The position numbers and the translations under genes are program-made. A DNA stretch of 64,000 nucleotides. It comes from Rubripirellula reticaptiva. GTDB taxonomy: Bacteria; Planctomycetota; Planctomycetia; Pirellulales; Pirellulaceae. Positions 18,141-27,733 of the stretch are shown in pieces. The notes under the pieces were generated by a model. The model saw only the letters and a list, made by a program, of their open reading frames with translations, had not been told where the DNA came from and made no database searches. The stretch spans positions 622,074-686,073 of the forward strand of contig NZ_SJPX01000006.1 in NCBI RefSeq assembly GCF_007860175.1, written 5' to 3'. Positions within the stretch are counted from its first letter, which is position 1, and each line of letters starts with the position of its first letter.

Positions 18141-18565
18141 TCACCTCGGCCACACAATCCGGCCTGATCGTTTCCTAACTTTCGTCGCAAAGAATATGAA
18201 AGTCCAGTCACTCGCACTTCGCCCACGATCCCGTTGTTTGCAGACTATCAGGCTAAGTTCAACTTCAGGATCAACGGCACATAACACCACCATGGTGATC
18301 TGACAGCACTATTCATGCCCAGATGAACCTGAGGCGCGAAAAACCGCAAATCCCGCAGTGTGACCTCGAACGATTGCCAAACTTTCGCCGTTCGTGCCAA
18401 TGTTGCATGCACTGGCTTGCGCGAGTTCTGCGCAGTCGATGAGTCACCAAGCTTCGAACTGCTCCGGTTGACCGAATTCTACCCATCGTTTCGGCGATGC
18501 ACCCGCTGCATTTCCTTGCCAGTCAACTATGCCAAAATGCAACGGCCGAGCCACGTCTTTTCGAT
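18141..18565. other. Intergenic region upstream of the K+ channel
   Basis: Between the PQQ-like gene stop and the channel start, about 425 bases. It should contain the promoter of the channel gene. The only regular element seen is a 10-base perfect palindrome CACCATGGTG at 18288-18297, which alone is weak evidence of an operator. No gene-like frame in either strand. Confidence 0.4.
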
Positions 18566-19807
18566 TCATTTGGCTCGCAGGTCAAAGCACAACAGAATAT
18601 CTTGGTCACGAAGGTAGAGTTTGCCGTCGGAGATAACCGGATGGGCCCAGGCCTTTTCGTCACTTCGGTCCGGCTGTTCAAATCGACTTTTTTCACGAAG
18701 ACCTTCGGGCGTGGCTTCGATCAACGCGACGTCACCCGATTCGCCTCGCAAGTAAAGATGTCCGTCGGCATACACAGTGGCTCCCTTTCCGACACTGCGT
18801 CCCTCAAAGGCGAGCTCTCCGTTAGTGACATTGAGACAGCGAAAAACACCCCCGCTGGATCCATAGACGTGGGCGCCAACCAATACGACACCACCATGAT
18901 GATTGGCGATCTCTTGGTTGGCGTAGAGTTCTTCGGTGCTCCATGTTCCGTCGTCATTCTTAATCACGAATGCATTACAGCCGACACCGTAACCCGACGT
19001 CACGAAGACAACATCATCGGCCACGACTGGTGTTGGGACGACGGCGGTCTTGCCTTCACGTTCAGCACGCCAGAGCACTTCGCCAGAATCCGTATCCACG
19101 CCCGCCACACTTTCACCGGTCAATTGCACATACTGTCGTTTTCCACCGATCGTGGCGATGATCACTGAAGAGTAACCGGCAGTATCAGTCCAACTGCTGG
19201 TTTGCCAAATCTTTTCACCGGTTTCACGATTCAGCGCCAGCATCGTTCCGTCACTTCCGCCCGGTGTGCAGATGACTTGACGCCCGTCGACGAGAGGTGA
19301 TTCGCTGTATTTCCAACCCGACATCATCTCACCACCAAACCGCTCCACCAGATTCACGGACCAAAGAGATTCTCCGGTTTTCTCGTTAAGGCAAACCAAA
19401 TCAGAGTGTTGATTGAGCACGAAAACTTGGCCACCATCGACGGTGGGCGTGCTTCGCGGTCCTTTGTACTTTTTGTGACCGCCGGCGTCGCCAATTTTTG
19501 TTTTCCAAACTGGTGAACCGTCCGCCTCGGAAATAGCAACCACGTAATTTCCGTCATCGAAATCGCCGAGTGTGACGATCCGCCCATTGGCAACCGACAC
19601 GCTGGAGAATCCGCCGCCGAGCCCTTCCGCTTTCCACGCCAAGGGTGGACCTGATGCGGGCCACTGCGTCGAAAGGCCAGTTTCTTGCGATTGCGCATCA
19701 CGATTGGGACCACGCCACTGAGCCCAATCGTCGCCGCGAACGGTTGGTGAAGTCAGAAGGAAAAAAATTACGCTCAGTAACCCGCTTCGCGAAAAGTCTG
19801 CGTTCAT
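18566..19807 (-). CDS. Exported PQQ-like beta-propeller protein
   Basis: About 413 residues. ATG 19807 is chosen because AGGG lies six bases upstream; the longer frame begins at a TTG. A Sec signal ends around TVRGDDW. The mature protein opens with WAQWRGPNRDA, a signature of planctomycete PQQ-like propellers, and holds repeated tryptophan-docking blades (for example GDASWKT-like GSPVWKTKIG, GESLWSVNL, GEKIWQTSS, GEVLWRAE). Such proteins may bind PQQ or act only as scaffolds; no dehydrogenase residues are obvious, so enzymatic activity is unproven. It lies 124 bases after the GT4 gene at the end of the carbohydrate operon and might be a distal member. A degenerate copy of its tail is at 16865-16990. 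Confidence 0.85.
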   Translation of the reverse strand: MNADFSRSGLLSVIFFLLTSPTVRGDDWAQWRGPNRDAQSQETGLSTQWPASGPPLAWKAEGLGGGFSSVSVANGRIVTLGDFDDGNYVVAISEADGSPVWKTKIGDAGGHKKYKGPRSTPTVDGGQVFVLNQHSDLVCLNEKTGESLWSVNLVERFGGEMMSGWKYSESPLVDGRQVICTPGGSDGTMLALNRETGEKIWQTSSWTDTAGYSSVIIATIGGKRQYVQLTGESVAGVDTDSGEVLWRAEREGKTAVVPTPVVADDVVFVTSGYGVGCNAFVIKNDDGTWSTEELYANQEIANHHGGVVLVGAHVYGSSGGVFRCLNVTNGELAFEGRSVGKGATVYADGHLYLRGESGDVALIEATPEGLREKSRFEQPDRSDEKAWAHPVISDGKLYLRDQDILLCFDLRAK

Positions 19808-19930
19808 CAGTGACCCTATCAAGTGAGCCGAGGAATCCGTGCTTCCCCGAAAAGTTTACGTCGGAGCCGGTCTCCATCATACCTTCCCGGGACTCACGTG
19901 GAATGACTGAAACCGCCACACGCGGCTTCA

Positions 19931-20944
19931 CTATCGCTGGTCAAAGATGCGTTGATAGAGTGTCAAATACTCATCAGCCATTCGATCGATAGTAAAACGT
20001 TCCGCGACGGCACGGCGCACGGTCGCGCGATCGATCTCGTCAATCCGCTCGATTGCCCGACTTGCTCCGGCGAGGTTGTCGACTAGGAATCCGGTGACGC
20101 CGTCGTCAATCAATTCGGGCATCGATCCACGCCGCGAAGCGATGACGGGCGTTCCGCACGCCATCGCTTCGATCACCGAAAGCCCGAACGGTTCGTCAAA
20201 GTTGATCAGATGCAAAAGTGCGCGGGCCTCGCCGAGGGCGCGTTGCCGCAGCGTTCCACCGACTGCTCCGTGATAGGACACTGTAGCGCCGTCAACGGCT
20301 GGCAAGACTTCTCGTTCGAAATAGTCTGCATCTTGAACGATGCCGTACATATGTAGGTTTCGCCCGCTAGCTTTTGCCGCCGCGATTGCCTCGGACGGGC
20401 CTTTATCAGGATGGATTCGCCCAAAGAAGAGCAAGTCGTCGCTGCCCTTCGGATGGAACGGGAACTCCTCAATTGGAATGCCGTGATGAATCGTCGCGGC
20501 GTAGCGCAGATCCGGATGACGATCGGCATCCGAGATGGCGACGTAATGAACCACGTCTTGAAATTCTGTGTACATCGGCAGGATGCGTTGGGACGAGAAA
20601 CCGTGAATTGTGGTCACGATTGGTGTGTCGGTTAGACGCGAGAAAGCGTGTGCCGGAAAGTCCGCTTGATTGTGTATCAAATCAAACCGATCGGCTTGTT
20701 CAAAGAGGTGGGCAAGGTGCCGGAACTCCCAAACCTTTGCGTCAATCGAAGCGTCTTCTTCATAGGCGGCTGGCACAACACCGTCGAGCGCTGCATCGGT
20801 AATGCTGTCGAGTGTGGCGAAAAGCGTGACGTCAACGCCACGCTCGACGAGTGCTTCGGTCAACATGCTGGTGACAAGTTCCCAAGGGCCGTAGGTTTTT
20901 GGCGGCGTTCGCCAGGCGATCGGAGCCAACATTGCGATACGCAT
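19931..20944 (-). CDS. GT4 glycosyltransferase
   Basis: A 337-residue GT-B fold enzyme of family GT4. The N-terminal acceptor half starts MRIAMLAPIAWRTPP with the glycine-aromatic YGPWE; the C-terminal donor half has LFFGRIHPDKGP and the family motif EPFGLSVIEAMACGTPVIA, whose two glutamates bind the nucleotide-sugar. No membrane segment, so it acts in the cytoplasm or at the inner membrane face. Donor and acceptor cannot be read from sequence. The start follows the GH13 stop by one base with GAGAAG upstream, so it is translationally linked to that gene. It is the last of the seven tightly packed genes of the operon and probably builds the same sugar that the GH130 and GH13 enzymes process. 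Confidence 0.9.
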   Translation of the reverse strand: MRIAMLAPIAWRTPPKTYGPWELVTSMLTEALVERGVDVTLFATLDSITDAALDGVVPAAYEEDASIDAKVWEFRHLAHLFEQADRFDLIHNQADFPAHAFSRLTDTPIVTTIHGFSSQRILPMYTEFQDVVHYVAISDADRHPDLRYAATIHHGIPIEEFPFHPKGSDDLLFFGRIHPDKGPSEAIAAAKASGRNLHMYGIVQDADYFEREVLPAVDGATVSYHGAVGGTLRQRALGEARALLHLINFDEPFGLSVIEAMACGTPVIASRRGSMPELIDDGVTGFLVDNLAGASRAIERIDEIDRATVRRAVAERFTIDRMADEYLTLYQRIFDQR

Positions 20945-20945
20945 T

Positions 20946-22550
20946 TCAACTCTTCTCTTTTAGTTCGAGTACGAGACCTTCGTTCGGATCCAGCGTGCTG
21001 CTGATCGGACGGATCGGCTTTGTCGAACAAAGCACTTTGGCAATGCAGGTGTTTTCGGGCAGCAACAACGGCCGCGGCTCGTCACTGAGATTTAGCGCGA
21101 TCAACAAAATCTCGTTCGCACGTTGCCGTCTGTAAGCAAGCACATCATCGGCCGCGTCCACAAGCGTGAGATCGCCGATCGAGAGCGCATTGTGGGATCG
21201 CCGGAGGGCTAGCAGCGATCGGTAAAGTGACAGAATGGAATTGTCGTCCTGGTCCTGTGCCGCAACGTTGCGTTCTCGCCAGTCTTCGTTGAGCGGAAGC
21301 CAAGGCTCGACCGTGCTAAATCCTGCCTGGGCCGACGAATTCCAGGGGATCGGCGTGCGTGAACGATCGCGACCGATACCAAGATCGGGCTGACGCAGAT
21401 CCTGTGGATCACGCACTCGATTGGGCGGAATTTGTACCTCGCCAATACCGATCTCGTCACCTTGATAGAGCGTCGGTGTCCCACGAAGCGTCAGCAACAG
21501 CATGGCTGCGATTCGTGCTTGTGCCTCGCCAATCTTTGCCGCAATGCGGGGTGCGTCATGACTGCCGATCACCCAGTTGGGCCAACCGAACGAGGGCAGC
21601 GACGCTTCGTAGTCGGAAATTGTTTTCCGAAGTGTGACTGCGTCCCAGGCCGTTTCCATCAGTTGGAAGTTGAACGGCAGATGCACTTGCGGATGATCTT
21701 CGGTTCCGTACCAACAAGCGAGTCGATCGTTGGGCAAACAGATCTCGCCGACTAGGACGCGGTCGCCGTAGCTATCTGCCAACGCACGGAACTCTGCCGT
21801 GATCTCGTGGGCCTCTGGCTGGTCGGTTGAGTACCGCTGAATCAACCGGTCTCGTTCGGTGACGTTTGGCGTCCACATTGGGTTGATTGGATTGTTGCGA
21901 AAGGCAACGTCCTTGACGATATGCCAAAGAACGTCAATTCGGAATCCGTCGACGCCACGATCGAACCAGAATCGCAAAACCGCCATCATCGCTTCACGTA
22001 GATCGGGATTTCGCCAGTTGAGATCGGGTTGCTCTTTGAGAAACGCATGAAGATAGTATTGCCCGGTCGCCGCGTCCCACTGCCATGACGAGCCACCGAA
22101 ATCGCTGATCCAATTGTTGGGCGGTCCCCCACCGGGCAGGGGATCTCGCCAGATGTACCAGTCACGTTTGGGGCTCTCGCGTGACGATCGGCTTTCGATA
22201 AACCATGGATGTTGGTCGGACGAATGATTGGGAACGAAATCAAGCAGAAGTTTCAGACCTCGCGAGTGAACCCCATCAAGCAACCGATCGAAAGCATCCA
22301 AATCGCCAAACATCGGATCGATGTCACAATAATCGGCCACGTCATAGCCGAAGTCTGCCATTGGTGACGGATAGATTGGTGAGAGCCAAATCGCGTCGAT
22401 CCCAAAATTCGCGAGATAATCTAGCCGCGCCTCGATTCCTGCTAGATCACCGACCCCGTCCGCATCGCTATCCTGAAACGAGCGAGGATAGATCTGGTAG
22501 ATGACTCCAATTTTCCACCACGGATGCTTTGTCAGTGTTTGGCGGACCAT
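20946..22550 (-). CDS. GH13 alpha-glucosidase/trehalose-synthase-like enzyme
   Basis: A 534-residue family GH13 enzyme. The start WWKIGVIYQIYPRSF and GIDAIWLSPIYPSP are typical of the oligo-1,6-glucosidase/alpha-glucosidase group. Catalytic residues are all present: nucleophile Asp206 in GFRIDVLW, acid/base Glu269 in LVGEI and transition-state His331-Asp332 in GSHDAPR, where Ala-Pro replaces the usual Asn. The QGDEIG motif is also seen. There is no signal peptide, so it is cytoplasmic. It hydrolyses or transfers alpha-glucosyl units; whether it is a hydrolase, trehalose synthase-like isomerase or a sucrose-type phosphorolytic relative cannot be decided. It lies 56 bases after the GH130 gene and one base before the GT4 gene. 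Confidence 0.9.
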   Translation of the reverse strand: MVRQTLTKHPWWKIGVIYQIYPRSFQDSDADGVGDLAGIEARLDYLANFGIDAIWLSPIYPSPMADFGYDVADYCDIDPMFGDLDAFDRLLDGVHSRGLKLLLDFVPNHSSDQHPWFIESRSSRESPKRDWYIWRDPLPGGGPPNNWISDFGGSSWQWDAATGQYYLHAFLKEQPDLNWRNPDLREAMMAVLRFWFDRGVDGFRIDVLWHIVKDVAFRNNPINPMWTPNVTERDRLIQRYSTDQPEAHEITAEFRALADSYGDRVLVGEICLPNDRLACWYGTEDHPQVHLPFNFQLMETAWDAVTLRKTISDYEASLPSFGWPNWVIGSHDAPRIAAKIGEAQARIAAMLLLTLRGTPTLYQGDEIGIGEVQIPPNRVRDPQDLRQPDLGIGRDRSRTPIPWNSSAQAGFSTVEPWLPLNEDWRERNVAAQDQDDNSILSLYRSLLALRRSHNALSIGDLTLVDAADDVLAYRRQRANEILLIALNLSDEPRPLLLPENTCIAKVLCSTKPIRPISSTLDPNEGLVLELKEKS

Positions 22551-22606
22551 GCCGAATCATCTCAGATCGTTGGACTAGGGATCGACGTCATCGTCAAGTG
22601 ATGCCG

Positions 22607-24052
22607 CTAAGACATCGACGAAAGCAACTCGTCGATTGCGATGGTCGCAAACGTTGTAGCGTAATCCGACATCGCGTATGGAATAACAAGGTGTTGTTCG
22701 TGCACGATCGCACCACAGGAATATACAACGTTCGGAACATAGCCTTCGCGTTCGACTTCGTTGGGCGTAATTAACGGTTCATGCAAGCGTGCCAGAATCT
22801 TGGATGGATCATCCAGATCCAACAACATCGCGCCGATGCAGTACTTTCGCATCGGGCCGACGCCGTGGGTAAGGACGAGCCAACCTGATTCCGTTTCAAT
22901 TGGCGAGCCACAGTTGCCCATCTGAACGTACTCCCATGGATTGGCCGGCTTGATAATCAATTCGCTTGTGTGCCAAAAATACAACATGTCCGAGTACATC
23001 AAGAACAAATGCTCGCCATCTTGGCGGCCTAGCATCGCGTAGTGACCGTTGATTTTCCGAGGAAACAACGCCATGCCTTTGTTGGAAACGGCGGGACCGT
23101 TGAGAGTGTGCATTTTGAACCGCAGGAAATCCGACGTCTCTAGCAGTTGTGGCAATACCAATTGACCATCGTAGGCGCTGTAGGTGGCATAGTACCGACT
23201 GCTACCATCATCTTCCTGGAAGTGCACAAACCGGGCGTCTTCAATTCCGTTGCTTTCCGATGGACTGAAGGGAAAAATCAAACGCTCGGACAGTTCATGA
23301 TCCGGCGTGTACTGGATCTCGTAGTTCGATTTTGCCAGCATGACAACTCGCTCGACCAATGGCGCAAGCTCGTCATGACGGGATCGGTGTTCCCGCAGCG
23401 AAGCCTTCAAACGGCCCTCCAGATCACTGAGCGTGAATGCCGCTGGGAGCGCAGCCAGGACCTCGTAGGTGAACGCAGTTCCGAGACCTAGTTCAATCAG
23501 TTTGCGTCGAAACAAGTCGTTGTCGTAACACGAATCGGGAACAAATCGCGGAGTTGTAACGAACCGGACAGGTTCGTCAACGATGATCTTCAAATTACTG
23601 TCGATCGTTCCGCTGCGAAAAACGATGGAGGAAATGTGACCTTCGCCAACCGCACGCAGGCTCATTGCAAACCGCCGCGTTCCAGTCGGCAGATTTGTCT
23701 GGTCGGGATGCCATACCAGCGAAGGATTGAACAAGGCCGCGGATTCTAGCGCGTACTCCTGAGTGAAGTACGCCCCCAACAGCATTCGACGGTTCTCACT
23801 AAGCGGAGTGTCGGTGAGCAGATGGTGTTTGATGTCTTGAAATCGTCGCTTAAAAAACGCCTTGGGTTTCTGGTGCCGACCGTGAAATTCTTCCAGCACG
23901 TGAGCAAGTTGCTCGTCAACCTGCTGTTCCGACAACGTGCAAACCCGACCGATTACCCGCAGCACACGGTCGTTGCCAGGCGGCTGGAACGGTCGCAAAA
24001 CGACACGTTGCTTGTTGGGGGAAAGAACGATTCCGGTTCGATTGATTGACAT
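22607..24052 (-). CDS. GH130 mannoside phosphorylase-like enzyme (long form)
   Basis: About 481 residues from ATG 24052 (a TTG nine bases upstream is less likely). Family GH130 phosphorolyses beta-mannosides, releasing alpha-mannose 1-phosphate. Visible landmarks are NPSLVWHPD (about residue 113), FSPSESNGIEDARFVHF with the catalytic-region aspartate, NDKGMALFPRK-like NKGMALFPRKINGHYAML, WLVLTHGVGP and the closing VPNVVYSCGAIVH. An N-terminal segment of about 110 residues (helical, with QPPGNDRVLRVIGRV) is not part of the five-bladed propeller; it may drive oligomerisation. It is one of two GH130 genes in the operon and the two are not close in sequence, so different linkages or chain lengths are likely. 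Gap to the GT4-fusion gene is 66 bases. Confidence 0.87.
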   Translation of the reverse strand: MSINRTGIVLSPNKQRVVLRPFQPPGNDRVLRVIGRVCTLSEQQVDEQLAHVLEEFHGRHQKPKAFFKRRFQDIKHHLLTDTPLSENRRMLLGAYFTQEYALESAALFNPSLVWHPDQTNLPTGTRRFAMSLRAVGEGHISSIVFRSGTIDSNLKIIVDEPVRFVTTPRFVPDSCYDNDLFRRKLIELGLGTAFTYEVLAALPAAFTLSDLEGRLKASLREHRSRHDELAPLVERVVMLAKSNYEIQYTPDHELSERLIFPFSPSESNGIEDARFVHFQEDDGSSRYYATYSAYDGQLVLPQLLETSDFLRFKMHTLNGPAVSNKGMALFPRKINGHYAMLGRQDGEHLFLMYSDMLYFWHTSELIIKPANPWEYVQMGNCGSPIETESGWLVLTHGVGPMRKYCIGAMLLDLDDPSKILARLHEPLITPNEVEREGYVPNVVYSCGAIVHEQHLVIPYAMSDYATTFATIAIDELLSSMS

Positions 24053-24118
24053 GAAATTCAATGAGAATTGAGCAGGCTGCTAACCTGTTGGACGGACAGA
24101 ACGAGCGGGAAGCCTGTA

Positions 24119-26386
24119 CTAAGTGTTTGTGGTCAGAACGCGCATGTTGGCGTTATGGCCACGCATTTCGACAAGTGAGAGCAAGAACGCAAGTGTCGAT
24201 TCAGCGCCCTGGTTTTCGTTAACTTGGTTTTCCATCAAACCGTCGAAACAACCGCCGGTGGAAGCGTCATAGATCGGCTGGCCTAAATCATTACGACCGA
24301 GAAACCAATCAAACGCCAAGTGTGCTTGTTCATTCCAGAAAGAATCTTTGGCGACCGCAAACGCTTCGATCGATGCTGACACCATCGCATGAGCTTCAAT
24401 GGCTTGCTGGTCGTAAACCGCCGCTATCCCGCCATCGCGGCTGAAGCCGTTAGAACCGATCGGGCGAAAACGTCCCTGCGGCGAGAGCTGCTTTTCGCAC
24501 AGCCACCTTAGCGATGTTAAGCCAATTTCCACCGCTCGCTGATCATCAACCAAGCGACCGTGGGTAATCAATGCCTGCGATAGTTTGGCGTTGTTGTATG
24601 TCGTGATGTCTTCGAACCAAGGCCAGTCGTCGGTTGCCGTGACGCGGTACATTTCGACGAGTCGGTCGGCAAGCTGTTGGGCCATCGTCACCGCGGCACG
24701 GTCGCCGCCGTAACGTCGCAAATATTCGTGGATGCCGATGATGCCAAGCGCCCACGTTCTTGGTGAAGTCGTCTGCTCGCACGCGGGCAGTGCGCGATGA
24801 AACAACTCACGAGCCCAAGAAGCCAACCCCGCCCGGCGAGACCTTCCGATGCACGTTCCAAGTGCCCACATCGCTCGGCCTTGCGAGTCATCGGAACCGT
24901 CCTCCTCTAACCACCGCCGGTCAAAGCTCATGAAATTGCGAAAGCGTCCTGTATCTCGATTGAACGCACCATTTAAGAAGGCAGCGTAACGAGACGAAAG
25001 CGAATTGACGTCCGTCTTGTCGTTACCTTGCTCTTCCAACAAGACGGTTAGGATCAATCCCCTGGCGTTGTCATCGGTACAGTAACCATGGGTATGATCA
25101 GGAATCGAATAGATTGCGTGCTGGATAATTCCGGTCGAGTCACTGAGGTTTCGCAGATGAGCAAGTTGCAATTGCGGCAGTGCAAGCGGCTGCTCGTCGA
25201 GCGTCCGAACGGCAAGAGGTTTTAACGAGGGGCTGCGTTGATTTCGTGCTCGATCGAAAGAGTCAATGTAAAGCTGCGAAACGTGGTCCCAAGTCATGCA
25301 TCGCCCTAATTCGTGGGCCCGAGCTCGCATGGCAAGACGTTGATCGTCGTCACCAAGCAACCCGATCACTTCGCGAGCGATTGCAGACGAGTCGGCAAAA
25401 GGAACCAGCACCCCACGACCATCGGCAAGCAGTTCCTCGGCGTGCCAATACGGAGTGGAGATTACAGCCTGGCCACAGCCAAAAGCGTAGGCCAACGTCC
25501 CCGATACAGCTTGCTGTACGTTCAGATAGGGAGTGATATACAGGTCGGCAGCACCGATGAATTCGGTTAACTCTTCCAGCTCGACAAAGCGATTGTAAAA
25601 ACTGACGTTCTTTGTGATACCAAGTTCTTTAGCCATGCGTTCCAGGCTGATCCGATAGCGTTCGCCTTGTTCGCGAATCAAACTTGGGTGCGTCGCCCCT
25701 AGAACGATATAGATTAAATCGGGAAACTTGGCAACGATCTCGGGGATCGCTTGCAACACATGCTCAATGCCTTTGCCGGGCGAAAGCAGACCAAACGTCA
25801 GCGCAACTAGCTTGTTCTCGACATTGAATTGCTCTTTCAAGACGCGTTGGTCCGCATCAGGAGCATTGGGGATTCCGTGCGCGATCAAGTCAACTTGGTC
25901 ACGATCGACTGCATAGGTGTTCATTAACGTTTGACGACAACGATCGGTCATCACAACCAACCGAGTCGACAATCGAATGAGCTGCATCATCACAGCCCGC
26001 TGCGTCTGACTCGGCTCCGACAAGACGGTGTGCAAAGTTGTGACGACCGGCATTCGCAGATCATGCAGCAGCGCCAAAATGTGACTGCCGCAGGGCCCAC
26101 CGTAGATTCCGAATTCGTGCTGAAGCGAAACGACGTCGACGTCGCTGAAGTTCAAAAAGTCGGCTGCAGCCCGGTACTCGTCCAGATCTTGTTCGGCAAC
26201 TTGAAACTGAACTTCATCCTCATACGCGTAACCGCCCGCGATATCGTCCATCGCGACAACGACGCACTCTGCATGCGACTCTTTGGCTACCGCAATTCGC
26301 AAATCATGAGTGAATGTCGCGATACCACATTTGCGAGGCAAATAGTCACCAACAAAAGCGATCTTGCATAAGGCGGGGGTAGTCAT
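24119..26386 (-). CDS. GT4 glycosyltransferase with C-terminal helical toroid-like domain
   Basis: A 755-residue two-domain protein. Residues 1-390 form a GT4 enzyme beginning GDYLPRKCGIATFTHDLR, with SLQHEFGIYGG, TFGLLSPGKGIEHVLQAI and a donor-site region GADLYITPYLN and VSGTLAYAFGCGQAVIST. Residues 415-745 are a helical domain with aromatic repeats (TDDNARGLI, FNRDTGRFRNFMSFDRRW, EDITTYNNAKLSQALI, DPTTGGCFDGL-like STGGCFDGL), resembling an (alpha/alpha)6 toroid. The second part could be a hydrolase, epimerase or lyase-like module acting on the glycan made by the first. No signal peptide. It sits between the two GH130 genes with 20 and 66 base gaps, so transfer and phosphorolysis are encoded together. 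Confidence 0.85.
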   Translation of the reverse strand: MTTPALCKIAFVGDYLPRKCGIATFTHDLRIAVAKESHAECVVVAMDDIAGGYAYEDEVQFQVAEQDLDEYRAAADFLNFSDVDVVSLQHEFGIYGGPCGSHILALLHDLRMPVVTTLHTVLSEPSQTQRAVMMQLIRLSTRLVVMTDRCRQTLMNTYAVDRDQVDLIAHGIPNAPDADQRVLKEQFNVENKLVALTFGLLSPGKGIEHVLQAIPEIVAKFPDLIYIVLGATHPSLIREQGERYRISLERMAKELGITKNVSFYNRFVELEELTEFIGAADLYITPYLNVQQAVSGTLAYAFGCGQAVISTPYWHAEELLADGRGVLVPFADSSAIAREVIGLLGDDDQRLAMRARAHELGRCMTWDHVSQLYIDSFDRARNQRSPSLKPLAVRTLDEQPLALPQLQLAHLRNLSDSTGIIQHAIYSIPDHTHGYCTDDNARGLILTVLLEEQGNDKTDVNSLSSRYAAFLNGAFNRDTGRFRNFMSFDRRWLEEDGSDDSQGRAMWALGTCIGRSRRAGLASWARELFHRALPACEQTTSPRTWALGIIGIHEYLRRYGGDRAAVTMAQQLADRLVEMYRVTATDDWPWFEDITTYNNAKLSQALITHGRLVDDQRAVEIGLTSLRWLCEKQLSPQGRFRPIGSNGFSRDGGIAAVYDQQAIEAHAMVSASIEAFAVAKDSFWNEQAHLAFDWFLGRNDLGQPIYDASTGGCFDGLMENQVNENQGAESTLAFLLSLVEMRGHNANMRVLTTNT

Positions 26387-26406
26387 TGTTGTGAAGTACT
26401 TTGGTT

Positions 26407-27465
26407 TTATAATTCAAGCGAATCCAGCAAGGATTGCTTCGAGAAACGCGACGATGCGACAGTCGTGTCGGCAGCTCCGTAGAAAACCTCCAACTCGTCG
26501 CCTCGATCAAGCATTGCAGTCGGAAACACGACATTGGGCACGAACCCACTCGTTTCGAAATCGGTGGTTGGCTGCATGATCGGCTTGCTTGAACGAGCTA
26601 AAACACGCTGGGGTCGATCTCGATCGAGCAGCAGAGCGCCGGCGCAGTAGCGGCCCACGGTACCTGGGACGTTGGTAGGCGTGCTGCCGTGATAGAGCGT
26701 CAGCCAGCCTTCATCGCACAAAATCGGTGGCGTTCCACTGCCAACGCGATCACCTTCCCAAGCCTGGACGCCGCCAAGGACAAATTCGTGGCGCCCCCAG
26801 TGAATGAGGTCGGGCGAACGAGCGAGCCAGATCTGGGGAGGGCTAAAGTGCGAGTGCGGATTTGGCCGATGCAGCGCAACAAAGTCACCCTCGATACGAC
26901 GGGGAAAGAGCACGACATCTTTGTTTTCGCTTGGAAAAACAATCCCGTGTCGCTGGAAGGTTGCCAGGTCCGGCGAAGACATCAGTGCCGTCGCCGCGCC
27001 GAACCGAGAGACCGCGACGTAGGTGATCCAGTAGGTGTTGTCGATCTTGGTGATCCGAGGATCCTCGATGCCAAACTCTTCCCAAGGTCCTTCGGGCAGT
27101 ATCGCACCAGATCGCTGCCATGTGCGTTCGCCGGACACGCCGCTGCGAAAGATTTGCAAGTGCGATACGGACGTCAAACGCAGGTTGCCGCCGTTCTTTA
27201 TCGCAACAACACGTGCGTCCGTGTGGCTCACATCCCCATCACGAACCCAATCCACTTCCGCAGTGCCTGTCGAAGACCAATGGGGAAGCGGAGTCCAACC
27301 CGTACGTTGCTCACTTGTACGCTCAGCGACTCTCGCCAGCATGACCGTTTCGTCAGCCACCATCGCAACGGCTGGATTGAATACGCCGATAACTTCCCAG
27401 TCACCACACGATGCTTGAACATCGCAAGGCCCCAGCAAGAGGGTACTAGCGGCGACTGGCAACAT
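26407..27465 (-). CDS. GH130 phosphorylase-like enzyme (short form)
   Basis: About 352 residues with the complete GH130 core and no long N-terminal extension. Landmarks: GVFNPAV (about residue 26), FGIEDPRITKID with the presumed proton-donor aspartate, DVVLFPRRIEGDFVALHRP, SGTPPILCDEGWLTLYHGS and VPNVVFPTAML near the end. The family phosphorolyses beta-1,4- or 1,2-mannosides; a purely hydrolytic role is known for some members. ATG 27465 is used; a GTG two codons earlier is possible. The start overlaps the end of the CsbD-like gene (stop 27446) by about 20 bases, so the genes are coupled. The second GH130 of the operon (22607-24052) is a distant paralog. Confidence 0.88.
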   Translation of the reverse strand: MLPVAASTLLLGPCDVQASCGDWEVIGVFNPAVAMVADETVMLARVAERTSEQRTGWTPLPHWSSTGTAEVDWVRDGDVSHTDARVVAIKNGGNLRLTSVSHLQIFRSGVSGERTWQRSGAILPEGPWEEFGIEDPRITKIDNTYWITYVAVSRFGAATALMSSPDLATFQRHGIVFPSENKDVVLFPRRIEGDFVALHRPNPHSHFSPPQIWLARSPDLIHWGRHEFVLGGVQAWEGDRVGSGTPPILCDEGWLTLYHGSTPTNVPGTVGRYCAGALLLDRDRPQRVLARSSKPIMQPTTDFETSGFVPNVVFPTAMLDRGDELEVFYGAADTTVASSRFSKQSLLDSLEL

Positions 27466-27733
27466 GAACACGCCCCCGCACTTTTTCCAGCAGTCGTGCG
27501 AGCCAGCCTAGCCTGTTCCGCTTTTTACTTTCGACTTGAAGTCCGTCGACAAAGGCGTCCACTTTTTGCTGGGCAAGCGCATCCGGGTAGCTGTACCTTT
27601 GCGAGAGAACTCGCACAAACGAATCACGCTCGCCGTGGATCATCGCCAAGTCGGCCTCGTCGATTCTTCCCCAAGTTCGTTTGACAACTGCCTGAACGGT
27701 CGGCCACTGTTGTTTGACTTGTTTCCAATTCAC
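27446..27733 (-). CDS. CsbD-like stress protein
   Basis: A 95-residue protein starting at GTG 27733 that overlaps the TGA of the preceding gene (GTGA), so it is translated by coupling. It resembles the CsbD family: MNWKQVKQQW at the start, WGRIDEADLAMIHGERDSFVRVLSQRYS in the middle and a basic helical end. The family is induced by general stress in other bacteria (SigB regulon in Bacillus), and its molecular function is not known. Here it is longer than the usual 60-70 residues because of a basic C-terminal tail (KKRNRLGWLARLLEK). Its place inside a carbohydrate operon suggests that the operon is stress controlled, which is inference. Confidence 0.75.
   Translation of the reverse strand: MNWKQVKQQWPTVQAVVKRTWGRIDEADLAMIHGERDSFVRVLSQRYSYPDALAQQKVDAFVDGLQVESKKRNRLGWLARLLEKVRGRVHVASRR

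Noticed and set aside
18288-18297. Palindrome CACCATGGTG as an operator
   Set aside because: Ten bases only and no second copy noticed; insufficient alone.
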